Assembly (NCBI GenBank): GCA_003290165.1
Contig: QNQO01000512.1
Span: forward strand, 372,001-436,000
Direction of reading: 5' to 3'
Source of the DNA: Berberis thunbergii
Lineage: Eukaryota > Streptophyta > Magnoliopsida > Ranunculales > Berberidaceae
DNA: 64,000 nucleotides
Shown here: positions 11,292-21,640 of the stretch, piece by piece
Position numbering within the stretch: the stretch's first letter is position 1
Layout of the letters: each line of letters starts with the position of its first letter
The notes under the pieces: model-generated
What the model saw: only the letters and a program-made list of their open reading frames with translations
Database searches by the model: none
Told to the model about the DNA's origin: nothing
Translations under genes and position numbers: made by a program

Positions 11292-11391
11292 ATATCAGGC
11301 CATGCAGTGGGTGAAGTAATAATAGCATCTGACATGCACGAGCGCAAGGCTGCAATGGCTCGCCACGCTGATGCTTTCATCGCACTTCCAG
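11292..11391 (+). pseudogene. LOG: LOG exon with catalytic motif, capture 2
   Basis: Between TGTTCAG and GTATGT. Reads [18 protein letters not shown] and A-D-A-F-I-A-L-P-G. This includes the M-H-x-R-K substrate-site motif and the first part of the P-G-G-x-G-T-x-x-E catalytic motif. No stop. Confidence 0.93.
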
Positions 11392-11484
11392 GTATGTTTC
11401 AATGAGAATAACCTACTTATTTCATCTTGGATAAGAAGCAGCGGAGTGAATATCTAGTAATGGAAAGCTTATTGTGAATAAAGG

Positions 11485-11554
11485 GGGGTACGGGACCATG
11501 GAGGAGTTGCTTGAGATGATAACATGGTCACAGCTCGGAATCCATGATAAACCA
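11485..11554 (+). pseudogene. LOG: LOG exon, capture 2 (P-G-G-x-G-T-x-x-E completion)
   Basis: Reads [24 protein letters not shown], ending at a GTAAGT donor. It covers the same protein region as 9403-9475 but keeps the Trp codon and differs at several residues, so the two come from different source genes or different capture events. The acceptor is an AAAG, weaker than the others. Confidence 0.9.
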
Positions 11555-12829
11555 GTAAGTTTTTGTTTCTACTTTTACTTCTGAGTTCTGTAACTTGTGG
11601 TTATCGTGGATTAAATACATTAGGTAACTACTGTCGTTACAGGCAATCATGCATTTAGTATGCTGGTTAGGTATTTAAATTGTATTATTTATATTTGTGA
11701 TTTGTTTTGCAATCTCCGATTTAATTACCTTATGGTTTACTTATGGATTTAATTACTTATAAGTTTTGTAACGTTTTATGGTTCACTTTGATGTATTACA
11801 TTTCTGCTCCAATGACTAGGAAGAAAAAAATGGGTAAAATCACATATGTTTCAGCAAATTTAGTGTAATCTATGAAAAAAATGGGTATAATTCACTTTAT
11901 TTGCTCAACTGGATTTTCAAGATGGGAAAGCGACCATTTCCCAAGCTGATTATGTTAAACAAAGCCTATGAGGGCAGTAGCACTTCCAATCTCCAGTGGT
12001 TAAAAGCTGTCCTTAAGATTTCTGGAAACAACATCTTTGCGTCTATCTTTTGATTTTCATATACCTGGCCAACCGAGTGCCACTAGTGCAATACTGCTAT
12101 ACCAAAATCTCTTATTGGCCTTAATAATCCAAAAATCTCAAAGTTTAAAGGTAACAAACCTTGTCCCAGAATTAAATGAAATTCTATAGCTTGTGTGGCG
12201 TGTAACCCCACGGTTGGTATCATTTACAGTGAGAACATCTGCAGAAGTTTGAAACAGGCTCTTTAGTTTCAATAATAATCAGATTGCCTTCTTGGGAAGA
12301 AAAAAAATGGAGTGATCAGAAGCTCTAATTTGGTGGCATTCAGGTAACACCATTTCTTGTTTAGATCTTGGTGTCTATAGTATAGTTATATAAAATTGGT
12401 TCTGCAATTCTGCTCGTCAATTTTTGTGAAAGGTATCATCATTTAGTTTCCACAGTTTGGTTTATTGGAAAATTTGGCGTAGTATGTTTTTTTTGTCATC
12501 ATGATTTGAATATAATCTTAGATTTCGTAGCTTATATTATGAGGGACTTTTTTCAATATTAACTTGTGTTTGGGCTATGAACCATCTACCTAGAAATAGC
12601 TATAATATCTTCAAAAACTGTTTTACGATTTGTTAATAAACTGATGAAACAATATCTTTATTGTTGATGAATATGAAAGTTATTGAGGGTTTTGACAATT
12701 TAATCTTGTAGGTTATTTGGGCATGTTCTTTTATGTAAATGAATGTAAAATTAAACACAGTTTATTGCATTTTTTGGTTGGTTTTTGATAAATTCAAATT
12801 GAAAACAGTGGAGGTAGGTAATTTGTCAG
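11555..12829 (+). other. Intron-like sequence after LOG capture 2
   Basis: No recognisable gene. AT-rich with no long reading. Confidence 0.4.
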
Positions 12830-12893
12830 GTAGTCAAGCGACATTTAGGCGAGGTTGAAATGAGGGCTCCCATTTACCATCTGAAACAAGAAG
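12830..12893 (+). pseudogene. Exon-like fragment, unknown source
   Basis: A 64-bp open segment between TTTGTCAG and GTAAGC, reading V-K-R-H-L-G-E-V-E-M-R-A-P-I-Y-H-L-K-Q-E. I do not recognise the protein. The clean splice sites and open frame suggest another captured exon. Confidence 0.4.
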
Positions 12894-12899
12894 GTAAGC

Positions 12900-14137
12900 A
12901 TGTGTGTTATTTCATAAAAAATAAAAAAAAAATGTTGACATGTCCTAAAAATCTATAAAATAAATTCCTTTTCATATGAAGATTCTAAATAGGAAAATCA
13001 GACCATGTTAGTATAACTAGCATGATTTTAAATACAAAATAAGAATATTGATAGATTCTAAGCTAATTTAAAGCTAGTCTACACTACACTACACTAAACT
13101 ATGATAAACTCATAAACCCCTAGTAAGAGATAAACAAGAGATTAATTAAAATAACTCAAATTTTATTAATCTATCAACCAACTACAATCTAATTCTCAAG
13201 CCTTATTTTTATGCCTAATGGCTTCCTTGAGTTAGAGGTATTTTTCAGTTTCTCTTTCTAAATTCTTAATCAGTTGTTGCATTCTCTGGGCTAGAATGGC
13301 AGAAGATTTCTTGATAGAGATGTGGTCTTTGTGGTGGTGAGGGAGCGATTGCAAAGCAGCACCCGTGGATGGAAGCACACACACACACCCCCTCCCAAGG
13401 ATTACCCTATCTCTAGAAATGCCTTGAATTTGGTTTTGAGGGTGATCTCCTTTGATTATACAACCCACCAAACAATAGCCAATAATAATGGGATTTCTAA
13501 AGCCATAAAATTCGACATTGAAGTCAACAATAAATAATAAACGTCTAGAACGTTTAGGGTTACTTCAAGTCATTTTGAGCTCCTATGTGAACTATTTGGG
13601 AGGTAGTAAACAAGGGGTATTACAACATTGGCCATTGAACGAAACTCTATCCGTGTTATTCTTGAGGTAATATCTATGTTTATTGAGGAGTTCCATAATG
13701 TTGCGAAAATTATTCCATTATAATGTTCTTAATCTCATGGAGGTTAACCAATAACATGACATTTAGGATTTAGTTTGTTGTTATTGGAAGCGGGTAGGCA
13801 AATAAAGCAAGAAACACCAGGGTCACACTCAAGGGACAAGCGTGTTTTATGTGACCTGTTTTTGGGGTTTTGCCTAGTTGGTTTCATGAGAAGGTATTTT
13901 TGGGTGAGGGGTGGAGTTGGGAAATTGATTTTACCACTTTGGTATTGAAAATATAGGGGAATATTTTCATGTCATATAAAATGAACCAAACAGTACAGTC
14001 CAAACAAACACATTCTAGTGTTTTCTTTCTTGATACCTGCCTGGGCATCATCTTGTAGAGTGTAAACAGTGGTAATTATAATCTAGTTTTTTATGCATCA
14101 TCTTAATATTTTGCAACTGATCTGGAGAGACATGCAG
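12900..14137. other. Unexplained insert-like region in inner CACTA
   Basis: Holds a (CA)n tract near 13377 and short readings on both strands with no family match. The base composition at 13200-13500 is less AT-rich than its surroundings, which could mark a separate captured or inserted piece. Confidence 0.3.
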
Positions 14138-14233
14138 GAACGGTTGGAAGCTGCAAATGCTCTGAAGAAACAAATGTGGGCAGAGGCACAACTGGATAAG
14201 AGGCGCATGAAAGAGGAGTATGGACCAAAGCTG
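14138..14233 (+). pseudogene. Exon fragment, possibly from a DDT-domain (RLT-like) protein
   Basis: After a CATGCAG acceptor it reads E-R-L-E-A-A-N-A-L-K-K-Q-M-W-A-E-A-Q-L-D, then K-R-R-M-K-E-E-Y, a highly charged helical segment. I associate this with plant DDT-domain / RINGLET proteins that work with ISWI remodellers, from memory only. Confidence 0.4.
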
Positions 14234-14384
14234 CAGTATGCATCTTATAAGCTGACTTCCCTTTGCACTCCCTGCTTCTGCTTACCTTATCTTTCACCAT
14301 TGGTTTTTACATATAAATGTTGTAGCATTTATTAATTTGCATTGCAAATTCTGTGTCTAACAAATACTCGTCTCTAATGGGCAG

Positions 14385-14511
14385 GATTGGACAGGAGCCC
14401 CATCAATTCCAAGTGCACTTGTGTCCATGGCTCTAAAACTGCCCAATATCAAATTTGTTATTGTCACCCTTGGAGAGGATGGCTGCATAATGCTTGAGAG
14501 AAGTACAAGTG
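14385..14511 (+). pseudogene. pfkB-type carbohydrate kinase exon
   Basis: Between a GGGCAG acceptor and a GTTAGT donor. Reads W-T-G-A-P-S-I-P-S-A-L-V-S-M-A-L, then F-V-I-V-T-L-G-E-D-G-C-I-M-L-E. The V-T-L-G-x-x-G stretch is the ATP-binding region of pfkB sugar kinases, and the surrounding sequence fits the uncharacterised plant pfkB kinases. The frame is open. Confidence 0.75.
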
Positions 14512-14642
14512 GTTAGTTTGCCAGCATTTTATCTTCAACAATGGGTCTACGAAAGAAAGTGTTAAGTGGTTGTCTTCAATTTTTATTTTGGTTTACTTTT
14601 GTCATCTACAATTTCTAATAACCTGTAAAGTGTTACCTCTAG

Positions 14643-14745
14643 GGGGCTCCGATTTGGTGAAGAGATGGATGTAGACAGCTCACTGGATTTACTGAAGCAG
14701 TCTAGTTATGTTAATTCTGCTGAGCCAACATGTATTTCATCTAAG
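14643..14745 (+). pseudogene. pfkB-type kinase following exon
   Basis: After CCTCTAG and before GTATAT. In phase it reads F-G-E-E-M-D-V-D-S-S-L-D-L-L-K and P-T-C-I-S-S-K, the lid-side segment that follows the previous exon in that plant kinase. The pair of exons keeps its natural order and an intron of about 130 bp. Confidence 0.65.
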
Positions 14746-15597
14746 GTATATTGATATCAATTGATCTTTAGGTTTCATTTGTTTTTTGGTTTATTCTTTG
14801 TTATTTTAAAACTGAGTTACACTTGCTACATATGGCTATAATGGAGTTTATTCACTTCTGCTAATTTCTTTCTAATTATAATGTTGAACCAGTATCTTTC
14901 TAGGAAAAAAACTTCTGTATTGTAATCTGTTCAAAAATTTTCATTCACAATATATCTTCAAGAAACAAAATTCAACTCTGAGATTGTTACCATTTTCTAT
15001 GCTTGAGTTTTGGCAATAAAAATGATTTTTACACAACCATACACTTGATCACTCTAATGTGTTATCATTTGAGTTTCAACTGTTTTTGTTAGTATTATAC
15101 CATTGACTTGATAAATTTAAGGTGTTATTTTAAAAACAATGAAAAGAAAAGAAAAGATAAGCTTAAGTTGTGTTTTCCTTGTTCACGGCTGTTTGATTGG
15201 AAGGTTTTCCATATGAAACCTTGTGTTGTAGTGTTTTCCTTCATTCTTAATACATTCCATTGTTCTTTGTCTATCTTCTGGTTCTGAACTTCTGCATCTG
15301 CAAGTATTTTGTATTCCATTTTATCAGTCTCTGTCAGAATTTCTGGAACTAAAAACAGGCTTACCTGCAGAAATATACAATTGATCATCAGTTCATATCA
15401 GGTTCCTATCTCCCTATCTACTCTGCATCAGCCTCAGCTTCACCAGGTAAGCAAATCTCTTAGCACAATTCAGAGTTTTTGTTTTTTGAAATTATGCTTT
15501 ACTTGTTAGATCCAAGAATTTAGTTTCACAAATTGTTTCTAATTATGTACTTAATGAGAGTTATTCTTGACATCTCATATGTTTGTCCACAATGCAG
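14746..15597 (+). other. Intron-like DNA with a possible unidentified exon near 15342-15450
   Basis: After an AAAACAG-like acceptor, 15360-15450 reads A-Y-L-Q-K-Y-T-I-D-H-Q-F-I-S-G and continues open. I cannot assign it. The rest is AT-rich and featureless. Confidence 0.3.
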
Positions 15598-15678
15598 CCC
15601 CAATGACATCTCATATGTCTTCTCTGGATATGCACCTTTGAGCATTCACCTAGTTCAACATGCGATAAGATCTGGATG
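15598..15678 (+). pseudogene. VPS33: Exon fragment, probably VPS33 (Sec1/Munc18 family)
   Basis: Between an AATGCAG acceptor and a GTGAGA donor. Reads N-D-I-S-Y-V-F-S-G-Y-A-P-L-S-I-H-L-V-Q-H, then A-I-R-S-G-W. The Y-V-x-S-G-Y-A-P-L-S-x-R-L-V core is characteristic of VPS33, a HOPS/CORVET subunit in vacuolar fusion; the usual Arg is His here. Confidence 0.6.
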
Positions 15679-17290
15679 GTGAGATTTCCTCAAAATATGA
15701 ACTTTTATGGTCATTTTTTCACTGACCAAAGTTGTTTATGTGTATACATCTTTTGGCCTTCTCCATACTACATCTTAGCATCTTGAAAATGAGGATTTAA
15801 AATGTTTTCTCCTCTATGGACACCTTCATAAGTATACAGTATCAAAATTTCTACACTTTGCAGATGAACAAAATACTTATGTTTTTCTCACCTTATGATT
15901 TCAAGAAGTGAAACAGGGATGCTTTATGGTTTTTTATTTTTTAGCTTTACTAATATATACAAGAAATGTTTTGGTTGTTGGTGTCAGTATGATATTCTTA
16001 AGTAAAGTATATGTTGAGAAAATAATTTTTTTGTTAATGAGCATTGAAACATTCGTTGTGACTAGGAATTCATGAATATGACTGCGTTATAGAATTCATG
16101 GATACAAACAGTGGCTGAATATCAACGAATCAAGTGATTGTGGGAGAGGAGAGAATTATGGCTTCTTCAATGAGCACAGGCTTGGCCTTGCTAGCGTGCT
16201 TGGTGATTAAGTAGTGTGTGATGTGAGAGTGAGGTGTGTGTGTTAATGGAAAAAAGGGAAAACCAAGACCTGCCATCTGTCACGATGCTAGTGACTATTT
16301 TTTGTGTAGAAGAGATTATGGGTATTGGGAAAGAGAGTTGGGGTTGGGAAGGGGAGGGGGTTAACAGAAGGAAGGAATGTTGAGAAAAGATAAGAGGACA
16401 TAGGCTTTAGAGGGATGAGGATTTGTCGCTTGAGTAAACTAATGTTGTTTGAGAGAATGCCTTTATGCATTTATGCAGAATTTGTTTGTGGTGTTGACTA
16501 TGACTTAAGTTATATGCCAATCTTTAGTCATATTTTTCCTTTTTGTCCATATCTAATTTTACCATAACTGTTTTGTTTAGGACATGCACATCAACGTGTT
16601 GCAGAGGATATTGGTAACTTTAATACATCCTATATGTTTTTTACACTTAACATGAAGTTGCCTAATGATTTACTTCAGAATTTGTTTGCTTGTTTGAAAG
16701 AGTGTACCTTGGATTTATTTTTTATTTGTGTTTAAAGGAGTGTATCTTAGAGATTTGAGTGCAAGTGCCGGAGTGTTTTGGATTCTATTTTTCTCTTTAC
16801 TTTGATTTTGATTTAAATACAACATTCTCCATTTCTTTTGGTATTTATGTATGCACTTTTCAGGATTAGTTTTTGGAAGTCTTAAAATTTCAGGACCACC
16901 CAAAATTGCTTGTAGGATTGTTACATGGTTTATATCTTTGTCCTTGTTATATTCCAAACATCATTGTTACATGATTTAAACCACCATTCTCTGTTTCTTT
17001 ATGTATCTGAGTATGCAACTTTTATATGGATTAGTTCTGCTCGACTCTTAACATTAATATATATCTCCATTTTCTACTTCTTTAAGTCTCCAAAGACCAA
17101 TTTTCTATTTTGTGTCCTCTTATTGGATTTCTTTCTACTTCTTATCTTATCTTTGTCTTGTCATTTATAGTATCTGCAGTGATTTATCAGTGTTTAGAGA
17201 AGTCACATTTCTTGTGAGGATTTGGGAGCTCTGAGTATAATACCAAAAGTTGTATTTGTCTAGGGTAACATTTTCATTTTGTGATCTGCA
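15679..17290 (+). other. No gene seen; intron-like or captured non-coding DNA
   Basis: AT-rich, with only short readings on either strand and none recognised. Confidence 0.35.
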
Positions 17291-17470
17291 GGAGTTAAGT
17301 TTCATTTCTTGATAAGCAGGCCTATGGAGCCTAATGGTCACAGAAAAGCAAGGAGAAGGGAGTCTGTTCTTCAAGGAAATGGTGAGATATACTTGCCAAA
17401 TGGTGGCGATGAACTTGATCCATGGACAGCATGGGCGTACAGACCTCGTACAGTTTCCTTTCTATTTTGA
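17291..17470 (+). pseudogene. PSS1: Phosphatidylserine synthase 1 first coding exon fragment
   Basis: After a TCTGCAG acceptor, an ATG at 17324 opens M-E-P-N-G-H-R-K-A-R-R-R-E, then G-E-I-Y and D-E-L-D-P-W-T-A-W-A-Y-R-P-R-T, the N terminus of plant base-exchange phosphatidylserine synthase just before its first membrane helix. The reading then stops at 17468-17470. The real protein would continue into a hydrophobic segment, so the fragment is cut at the exon end. The native start codon and 5' UTR acceptor were captured together. Confidence 0.85.
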
Positions 17471-17605
17471 AATGTTACTTTATATTATTGTTGTCTTGCT
17501 CTGACATCTCAAAAACAAAATGGAAAACAAAACTCACTTTGAATATGGAAAGTATCTTGGCATTGAATGGTCTGGTTTTATAATTGAAGTAGGAAGAGTT
17601 CACTA

Positions 17606-17675
17606 AAAATGCTGAAATTTGTTTTTGACGTGTCTTACATAAAATGCTGAAATTTGTTTTTGATGTGTCTTACAT
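17606..17675. repeat. 35-bp tandem duplication
   Basis: AAAATGCTGAAATTTG... occurs at 17606 and 17641 with one change. A second duplication of TTTTAGACACTAATACTG at about 17688 and 17742 follows, period 54 bp. Confidence 0.85.
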
Positions 17676-18152
17676 AACTTGCTTTTTTTTTAGACACTAA
17701 TACTGAAAAATGTGGGACCTATTATTTGTAGCCCCCCTTTTTTTTAGACACTAATACTGAAAAATGTAGCCCCTATTCTTTGTTCATCATTATCTTCCTC
17801 TTTGAGTTTTATATTTCTTGAACCATTTTAACATTTTATGGCATAGAGTTGATATGCAAATTCTAATGAATTTTGGATTTGTACTTGGCATGTTTCTTTG
17901 AACTCGAACATATCTACTGTATTCTCATACTTTTGCTCAAATGTTAGTGTAATAAAACAAAGACAAATGATGATAGAGAGTTGCGACCATGTTGCATTAA
18001 AATTTTCTGTATCATTGTTTGTGAAGGATTGATATTCGAATACTTGATGAATACACGTTGATAATTTTTTTTCCTTTTCCTCAGGGTTCTTATTTTTTTT
18101 CCTTTTAAAGTCTGATTTTGGGACAGAGTTGTTTTGCTCTGTTTCTGTTCAG

Positions 18153-18302
18153 AAACAGGGCAGCGATGTCTGGAAGGTGCAAGGCGCAGGCGCAGATGAA
18201 TTGGCTGCTGCTCTATTTTTTCAAGGAAAACACAGCAGGTCTGTTGTGTTTGTTTCGAGGAAAAATAGAGCAGGTGGCTATGTTTTATGGGCAAGGAGCC
18301 TG
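18153..18302 (+). pseudogene. 150-bp exon-like fragment, unknown protein
   Basis: Open for exactly 50 codons between a CTGTTCAG acceptor and a GTACGT donor. Reads G-S-D-V-W-K-V-Q-G-A-G-A-D-E-L, then R-S-V-V-F-V-S-R-K-N-R-A and Y-V-L-W-A-R-S-L. I do not recognise it. The G/C content is higher than the flanks, as for the other captured exons. Confidence 0.5.
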
Positions 18303-19634
18303 GTACGTCGTTCTCTTTTCGTTTATATTCATGATATAAAAATTTACTCATTAGTTGCATCCTGCGTCATGTTTGTTTTTAGCTCAAATATGATGTATTT
18401 TTGTTGTCATTTTACTTGTTGCTAGTTTGCATTCCCTGTTATAAGAAAATAAAAAATTGATTGAGTTATATTTCTTTTTGTTTTCTTTCTTATTACTTGT
18501 TGGGTTATATGGTCTAGTGCATGTGTGTTTGTGTTTGATCAGCTTCCTAAGTATATATATAATTTGATTTTGAATACATAATGTCAATCATTTGATTTTG
18601 AATACATAATATCAATCATTTGTGGGAGTGACAAACCAGAATCTGGAAATTAGTAAATTTGCCAGAACAATCACTTGCCTATATCCTCTTTCCATGTGAC
18701 AGTGCATTGACTGGAGGTCAAGGACAAAGACTGTTTTTTACATGAAATGCATGCGTCAAATATGCACGAATATAGATAGATATATACTGTTGTTTTGGAG
18801 GTGCATTACTTTTATATATAGATATATACGACTCTTTCTGTATGAAATCACTAGAAGGAATTGTGAATGAGTGATTGTTTTTTGAGGTTTGTTTGCTAGT
18901 TGTGATTAGTATGTCATCGAATTTTCCCATTTTTGGTGTCTTTTTGCATACTATATTCTGCATGACAAGTTAAATTCGAAGTAATGTTTGCTGTCCCTGG
19001 AATTGATGTTGCACATACGTAAACTCAGCTACATAACCAGTTTGCATATCTTTCACTTTGGTTACTTCGTCATCATTTCAAACCAGCTGAAAGTGACTTT
19101 TATTTGTCTATGCTTTTTTACTTATTTTGTGTTTTTATGGAGATGAAAATGTAACTTTATGCATCCCTGCATCACAAAGGACATGGTATGGTATCACCTA
19201 CGTTGACATTGACACATGAAATCGATTTCTAATCTGTTTCGGATTCATGAATTTACATTCTGCTTTTTATTTCTTGACCAATCATCTCCAATACACATTC
19301 TTTTCAAGTTGAGATGGCCTCCAACAATGAGTTCTTTTCCTTGAGCAGTAAGATGAAAATGAGTTCTTTTCCTTGAGCAGTAAAGTTTTGCTATGATTTA
19401 TGGTGGTATGAACTTTCTTTTGGATGCATGTCTGCTGCCCCATAGTCAGACATGCCTTCCTAAATTCTGTTATTGCCACATGATGAACCTAGACAATTTT
19501 TTTCTATATCATACCCCCTTCCCCCACTATGAAACTGCAAAAATAAATGCTCGTAATAATGTTAATTATGTATATCTAAGCAATCACATTCTTCATTGTG
19601 ATAGGATTTTAATTGTATTCTTCTTTTTGGTCAG
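18303..19634 (+). other. Intron-like DNA with two short tandem duplications
   Basis: A 30-bp duplication of ATTTGATTTTGAATACATAA occurs at about 18548-18620. A 31-bp duplication containing GAGTTCTTTTCCTTGAGCAG occurs at about 19326-19382. No reading is recognised. Confidence 0.6.
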
Positions 19635-19837
19635 GCAAGGGATGCGAGGAAGTTTTTTGCAAGCCCAGAAGGAGACCATCTCACATTGATGAATGTATAT
19701 CGGTCCTCTGCTGAGTTCTTGGAGAAGAGCAAACTGGCAGGCAGTAAAGATAAGACTGCTGAAAGAAACCTGAGCAAATGGTGCAAGGAAAATTTCATCA
19801 ATAGTCGTTCCTTGAGGCATGCTCGAGACATTCACAG
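19635..19837 (+). pseudogene. DEAH-box RNA helicase C-terminal exon
   Basis: Between a TGGTCAG acceptor and a GTTAGT donor, fully open. Reads S-P-E-G-D-H-L-T-L-M-N-V-Y-R, then W-C-K-E-N-F-I-N-S-R-S-L-R-H-A-R-D-I-H. The G-D-H-x-T-L-L-N-V-Y and W-C-x-x-N-F-I-N motifs mark the helicase-associated / OB-fold region of spliceosomal-type DEAH helicases. Confidence 0.9.
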
Positions 19838-19966
19838 GTTAGTTCTATAATTTTTCTCCAAAGATGTATGTTAAGATGTTCACTCTTAGTTTAGTTGATC
19901 TTGACAATTCTTTTCATTGCATCTTTTGTTCATGTGTATTCTCATGTATTGTATGCTTTAATGCAG

Positions 19967-20021
19967 TCAAATTAGAGGGCATGTTCAGCAAATGGGTTTG
20001 CGTATTGCTTCATGTGGATAA
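19967..20021 (+). pseudogene. DEAH-box RNA helicase next exon, ending in stop
   Basis: After an AATGCAG acceptor it continues Q-I-R-G-H-V-Q-Q-M-G-L-R-I-A-S-C-G and ends at TAA (20019-20021). The natural protein would continue past this point, so the fragment is truncated. With the previous exon it forms a spliced pair in natural order. Confidence 0.85.
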
Positions 20022-20435
20022 GAAGCCCTTCAATTTCGGTGATGCCTTGCTGCTTCCTTCTTCCTGAATGCTGCTTTAAAACAACCTGTCGGTTCATACA
20101 GGTTTGGATGTGACCACTTCTCTCAGTGTTGAGCAGCAGCAGTGCGTACCTCGCATCATCAGCAGATCGTCCCTTGCAGCAGCAGCATTGCGTCTCTCGT
20201 AGCAGTAGCAACATTGTTCCACTTTCTTTGTATTTGAGATATTTAAGTTTGTGTGTATCATTGTATTTGAGATATTATTTGATAGATTTTGACTCAATGT
20301 AATACATTTTCTTATTAATTACATTACTTTGCCTCCATTATTTGATAGATTTTGACTCAATGACTCAAAGTCATTTGATAGCAAAAAAAAAAATTTAAAA
20401 AAATTAAAAAAAAAAAAAAATTTACTTTTTTTTTT
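20022..20435 (+). other. 3' leader/terminator-like region before right repeats
   Basis: Contains repeated CAGCAGCAG and GTATTTGAGATATT strings, a duplicated TTTGATAGATTTTGACTCAATG (20278 and 20340) and poly-A/T runs. No protein reading. Confidence 0.4.
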
Positions 20436-21012
20436 TTGCCACGGTTTTAAACCGTGGCTAACTGTTGCAACGGCTAAAAACCGTGGCTACCTTGCCACGG
20501 CTTCTAACCGTGGCTATGGTTAGCCACGGCCTAAAACCGTTGCTAGCACGTTTGCCACGGTTTAATTCACACTATTTAGCCACGGTTTTTAACCGTTGCC
20601 ATGGTTAGCCACGGCTAAAAACCGTTGCTACTCTTAGACACGGTTTAAAACCGTTGCTAATATATGCACTTTGTCACGGCTTCAAACCGTGGCTAATTTT
20701 GCCACGGCTATAAACCGTTGCTATATTTTTAGACACGGTTTATAACCGTTGCTAATATCTACACTTTGTAACGGCCAGAAACCGTTGCTAATGTTGCCAC
20801 GGCTTAGAACCGTTGCTATTTTTATTGCAACGGTTTATAACCGTTGCTAATTTCTAAAAATAACGCCCCCCATTCAAACATAAAACCGTTGCTACAATAT
20901 TTAGCAACGGTTTATAGCCGTTACAAAGGATTTTGCGACGCCCCTGTAGTCCACGGCTCTTAGCCGTGGCAATGGCTTACGCCCACGGTATAGAGCCGTT
21001 GCTAATGGGGGT
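20436..21012. repeat. Right subterminal palindromic repeats of inner CACTA
   Basis: About 16-18 units with consensus near CCACGGYTWWWAACCGTKGCTA. The array is about three times longer than at the left end. It probably serves as binding sites for a transposition protein supplied in trans. Confidence 0.9.
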
Positions 21013-21028
21013 TTTTGGTGTAGTGTGA

Positions 21029-21167
21029 GGTATTTGTCGAACTTCCTTCGATTGATGACGATTATGGTGTTGAGGTATCACCTGCAAGAGATGGAGTTTA
21101 TGATGGAACCATGTCGGACGAACTTGAAGAAGTAGTCGAAAGTGATTACTCTATTGATTCACATTAA
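21029..21167 (+). pseudogene. C-terminal tail of the split TNP2 transposase
   Basis: Acidic tail V-E-L-P-S-I-D-D-D-Y-G-V-E-V followed by a run of D, E and S residues and a TAA at 21165-21167. It continues the reading interrupted at 8064 by the inner CACTA element. Confidence 0.7.
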
Positions 21168-21640
21168 ATACATTTGTAGGAATATAATTAATTAGGTCAT
21201 TTGCAAGATGTTAATAATATTCTTTATTTTATATGAATGTCGAGATTTTTTTTAAATCTAGTATGAATCGTTGATCAAAGTTAACTTCATTAAATTTGTT
21301 AAATTTACCATGATTTTTAACTATATACAAGTATAGAAGCATATGACATTATTAATTACATAATGATTTCAAAACTTTCCCCTAAAATAAACAAATCCAA
21401 TGTTTACACGACAGAATAAACTAATTTCATCACTCAAACCATGTTGACATGAAGCAATGAATATGAACATTTTCATCGCCAAAAATAGTCTTGTATAACA
21501 CTTACTTAATTCTTCATCGCGTTAACATAAAATTTTGACGTGTAAAATTTGGCTTGAAAACTTGCACGACGAATTTGTTTGATGTTAAGGGACGGATGTA
21601 TTCGTCACACAAGAATGGCCTTTTAATTAGACAGTTCGCC
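21168..21640. repeat. Outer CACTA right subterminal region
   Basis: AT-rich with scattered TTCATCGC, GACGAA and TTCGTC motifs (21475, 21513, 21567, 21599) similar to those at the outer element's left end. No terminal GTAGTG is found. Confidence 0.5.

Larger units (their letters stand above)
8065..21025 (+). mobile_element. Inner CACTA element carrying captured gene fragments (Pack-CACTA)
   Basis: The ends are CACTACACCAAAA (8065-8077) and TTTTGGTGTAGTG (21013-21025), a perfect 13-bp terminal inverted repeat. It is flanked by TGA at 8062-8064 and 21026-21028, the 3-bp target duplication of CACTA elements. Length is 12,961 bp. Both ends carry arrays of short palindromes. I find no transposase reading inside, so it is non-autonomous. 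Its interior holds exons with splice sites from several unrelated plant genes, all on the plus strand. Because the target duplication is intact and the termini are perfect, insertion looks younger than the outer element. Confidence 0.95.
6780..21640 (+). mobile_element. Outer, older CACTA (En/Spm) element, interrupted
   Basis: It begins CACTACAAAAAACACC at 6780 inside the copia integrase; the preceding bases TGG are the expected 3-bp target. Subterminal DNA at 6800-7140 has repeated TCGTCGC/GTCGTC motifs, and similar motifs occur at 21480-21620. A TNP2-type transposase tail in two blocks (7254-8061 and 21029-21167) is separated by the inner element. I cannot find the matching right terminus GTAGTG plus TGG, so the right boundary is approximate and that end may be deleted. 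Confidence 0.7.

Noticed and set aside
9403..11554. A functional LOG gene
   Set aside because: Exon order is wrong, one exon is duplicated, Trp is replaced by a stop, the first exon is missing and the whole lies inside a transposon.
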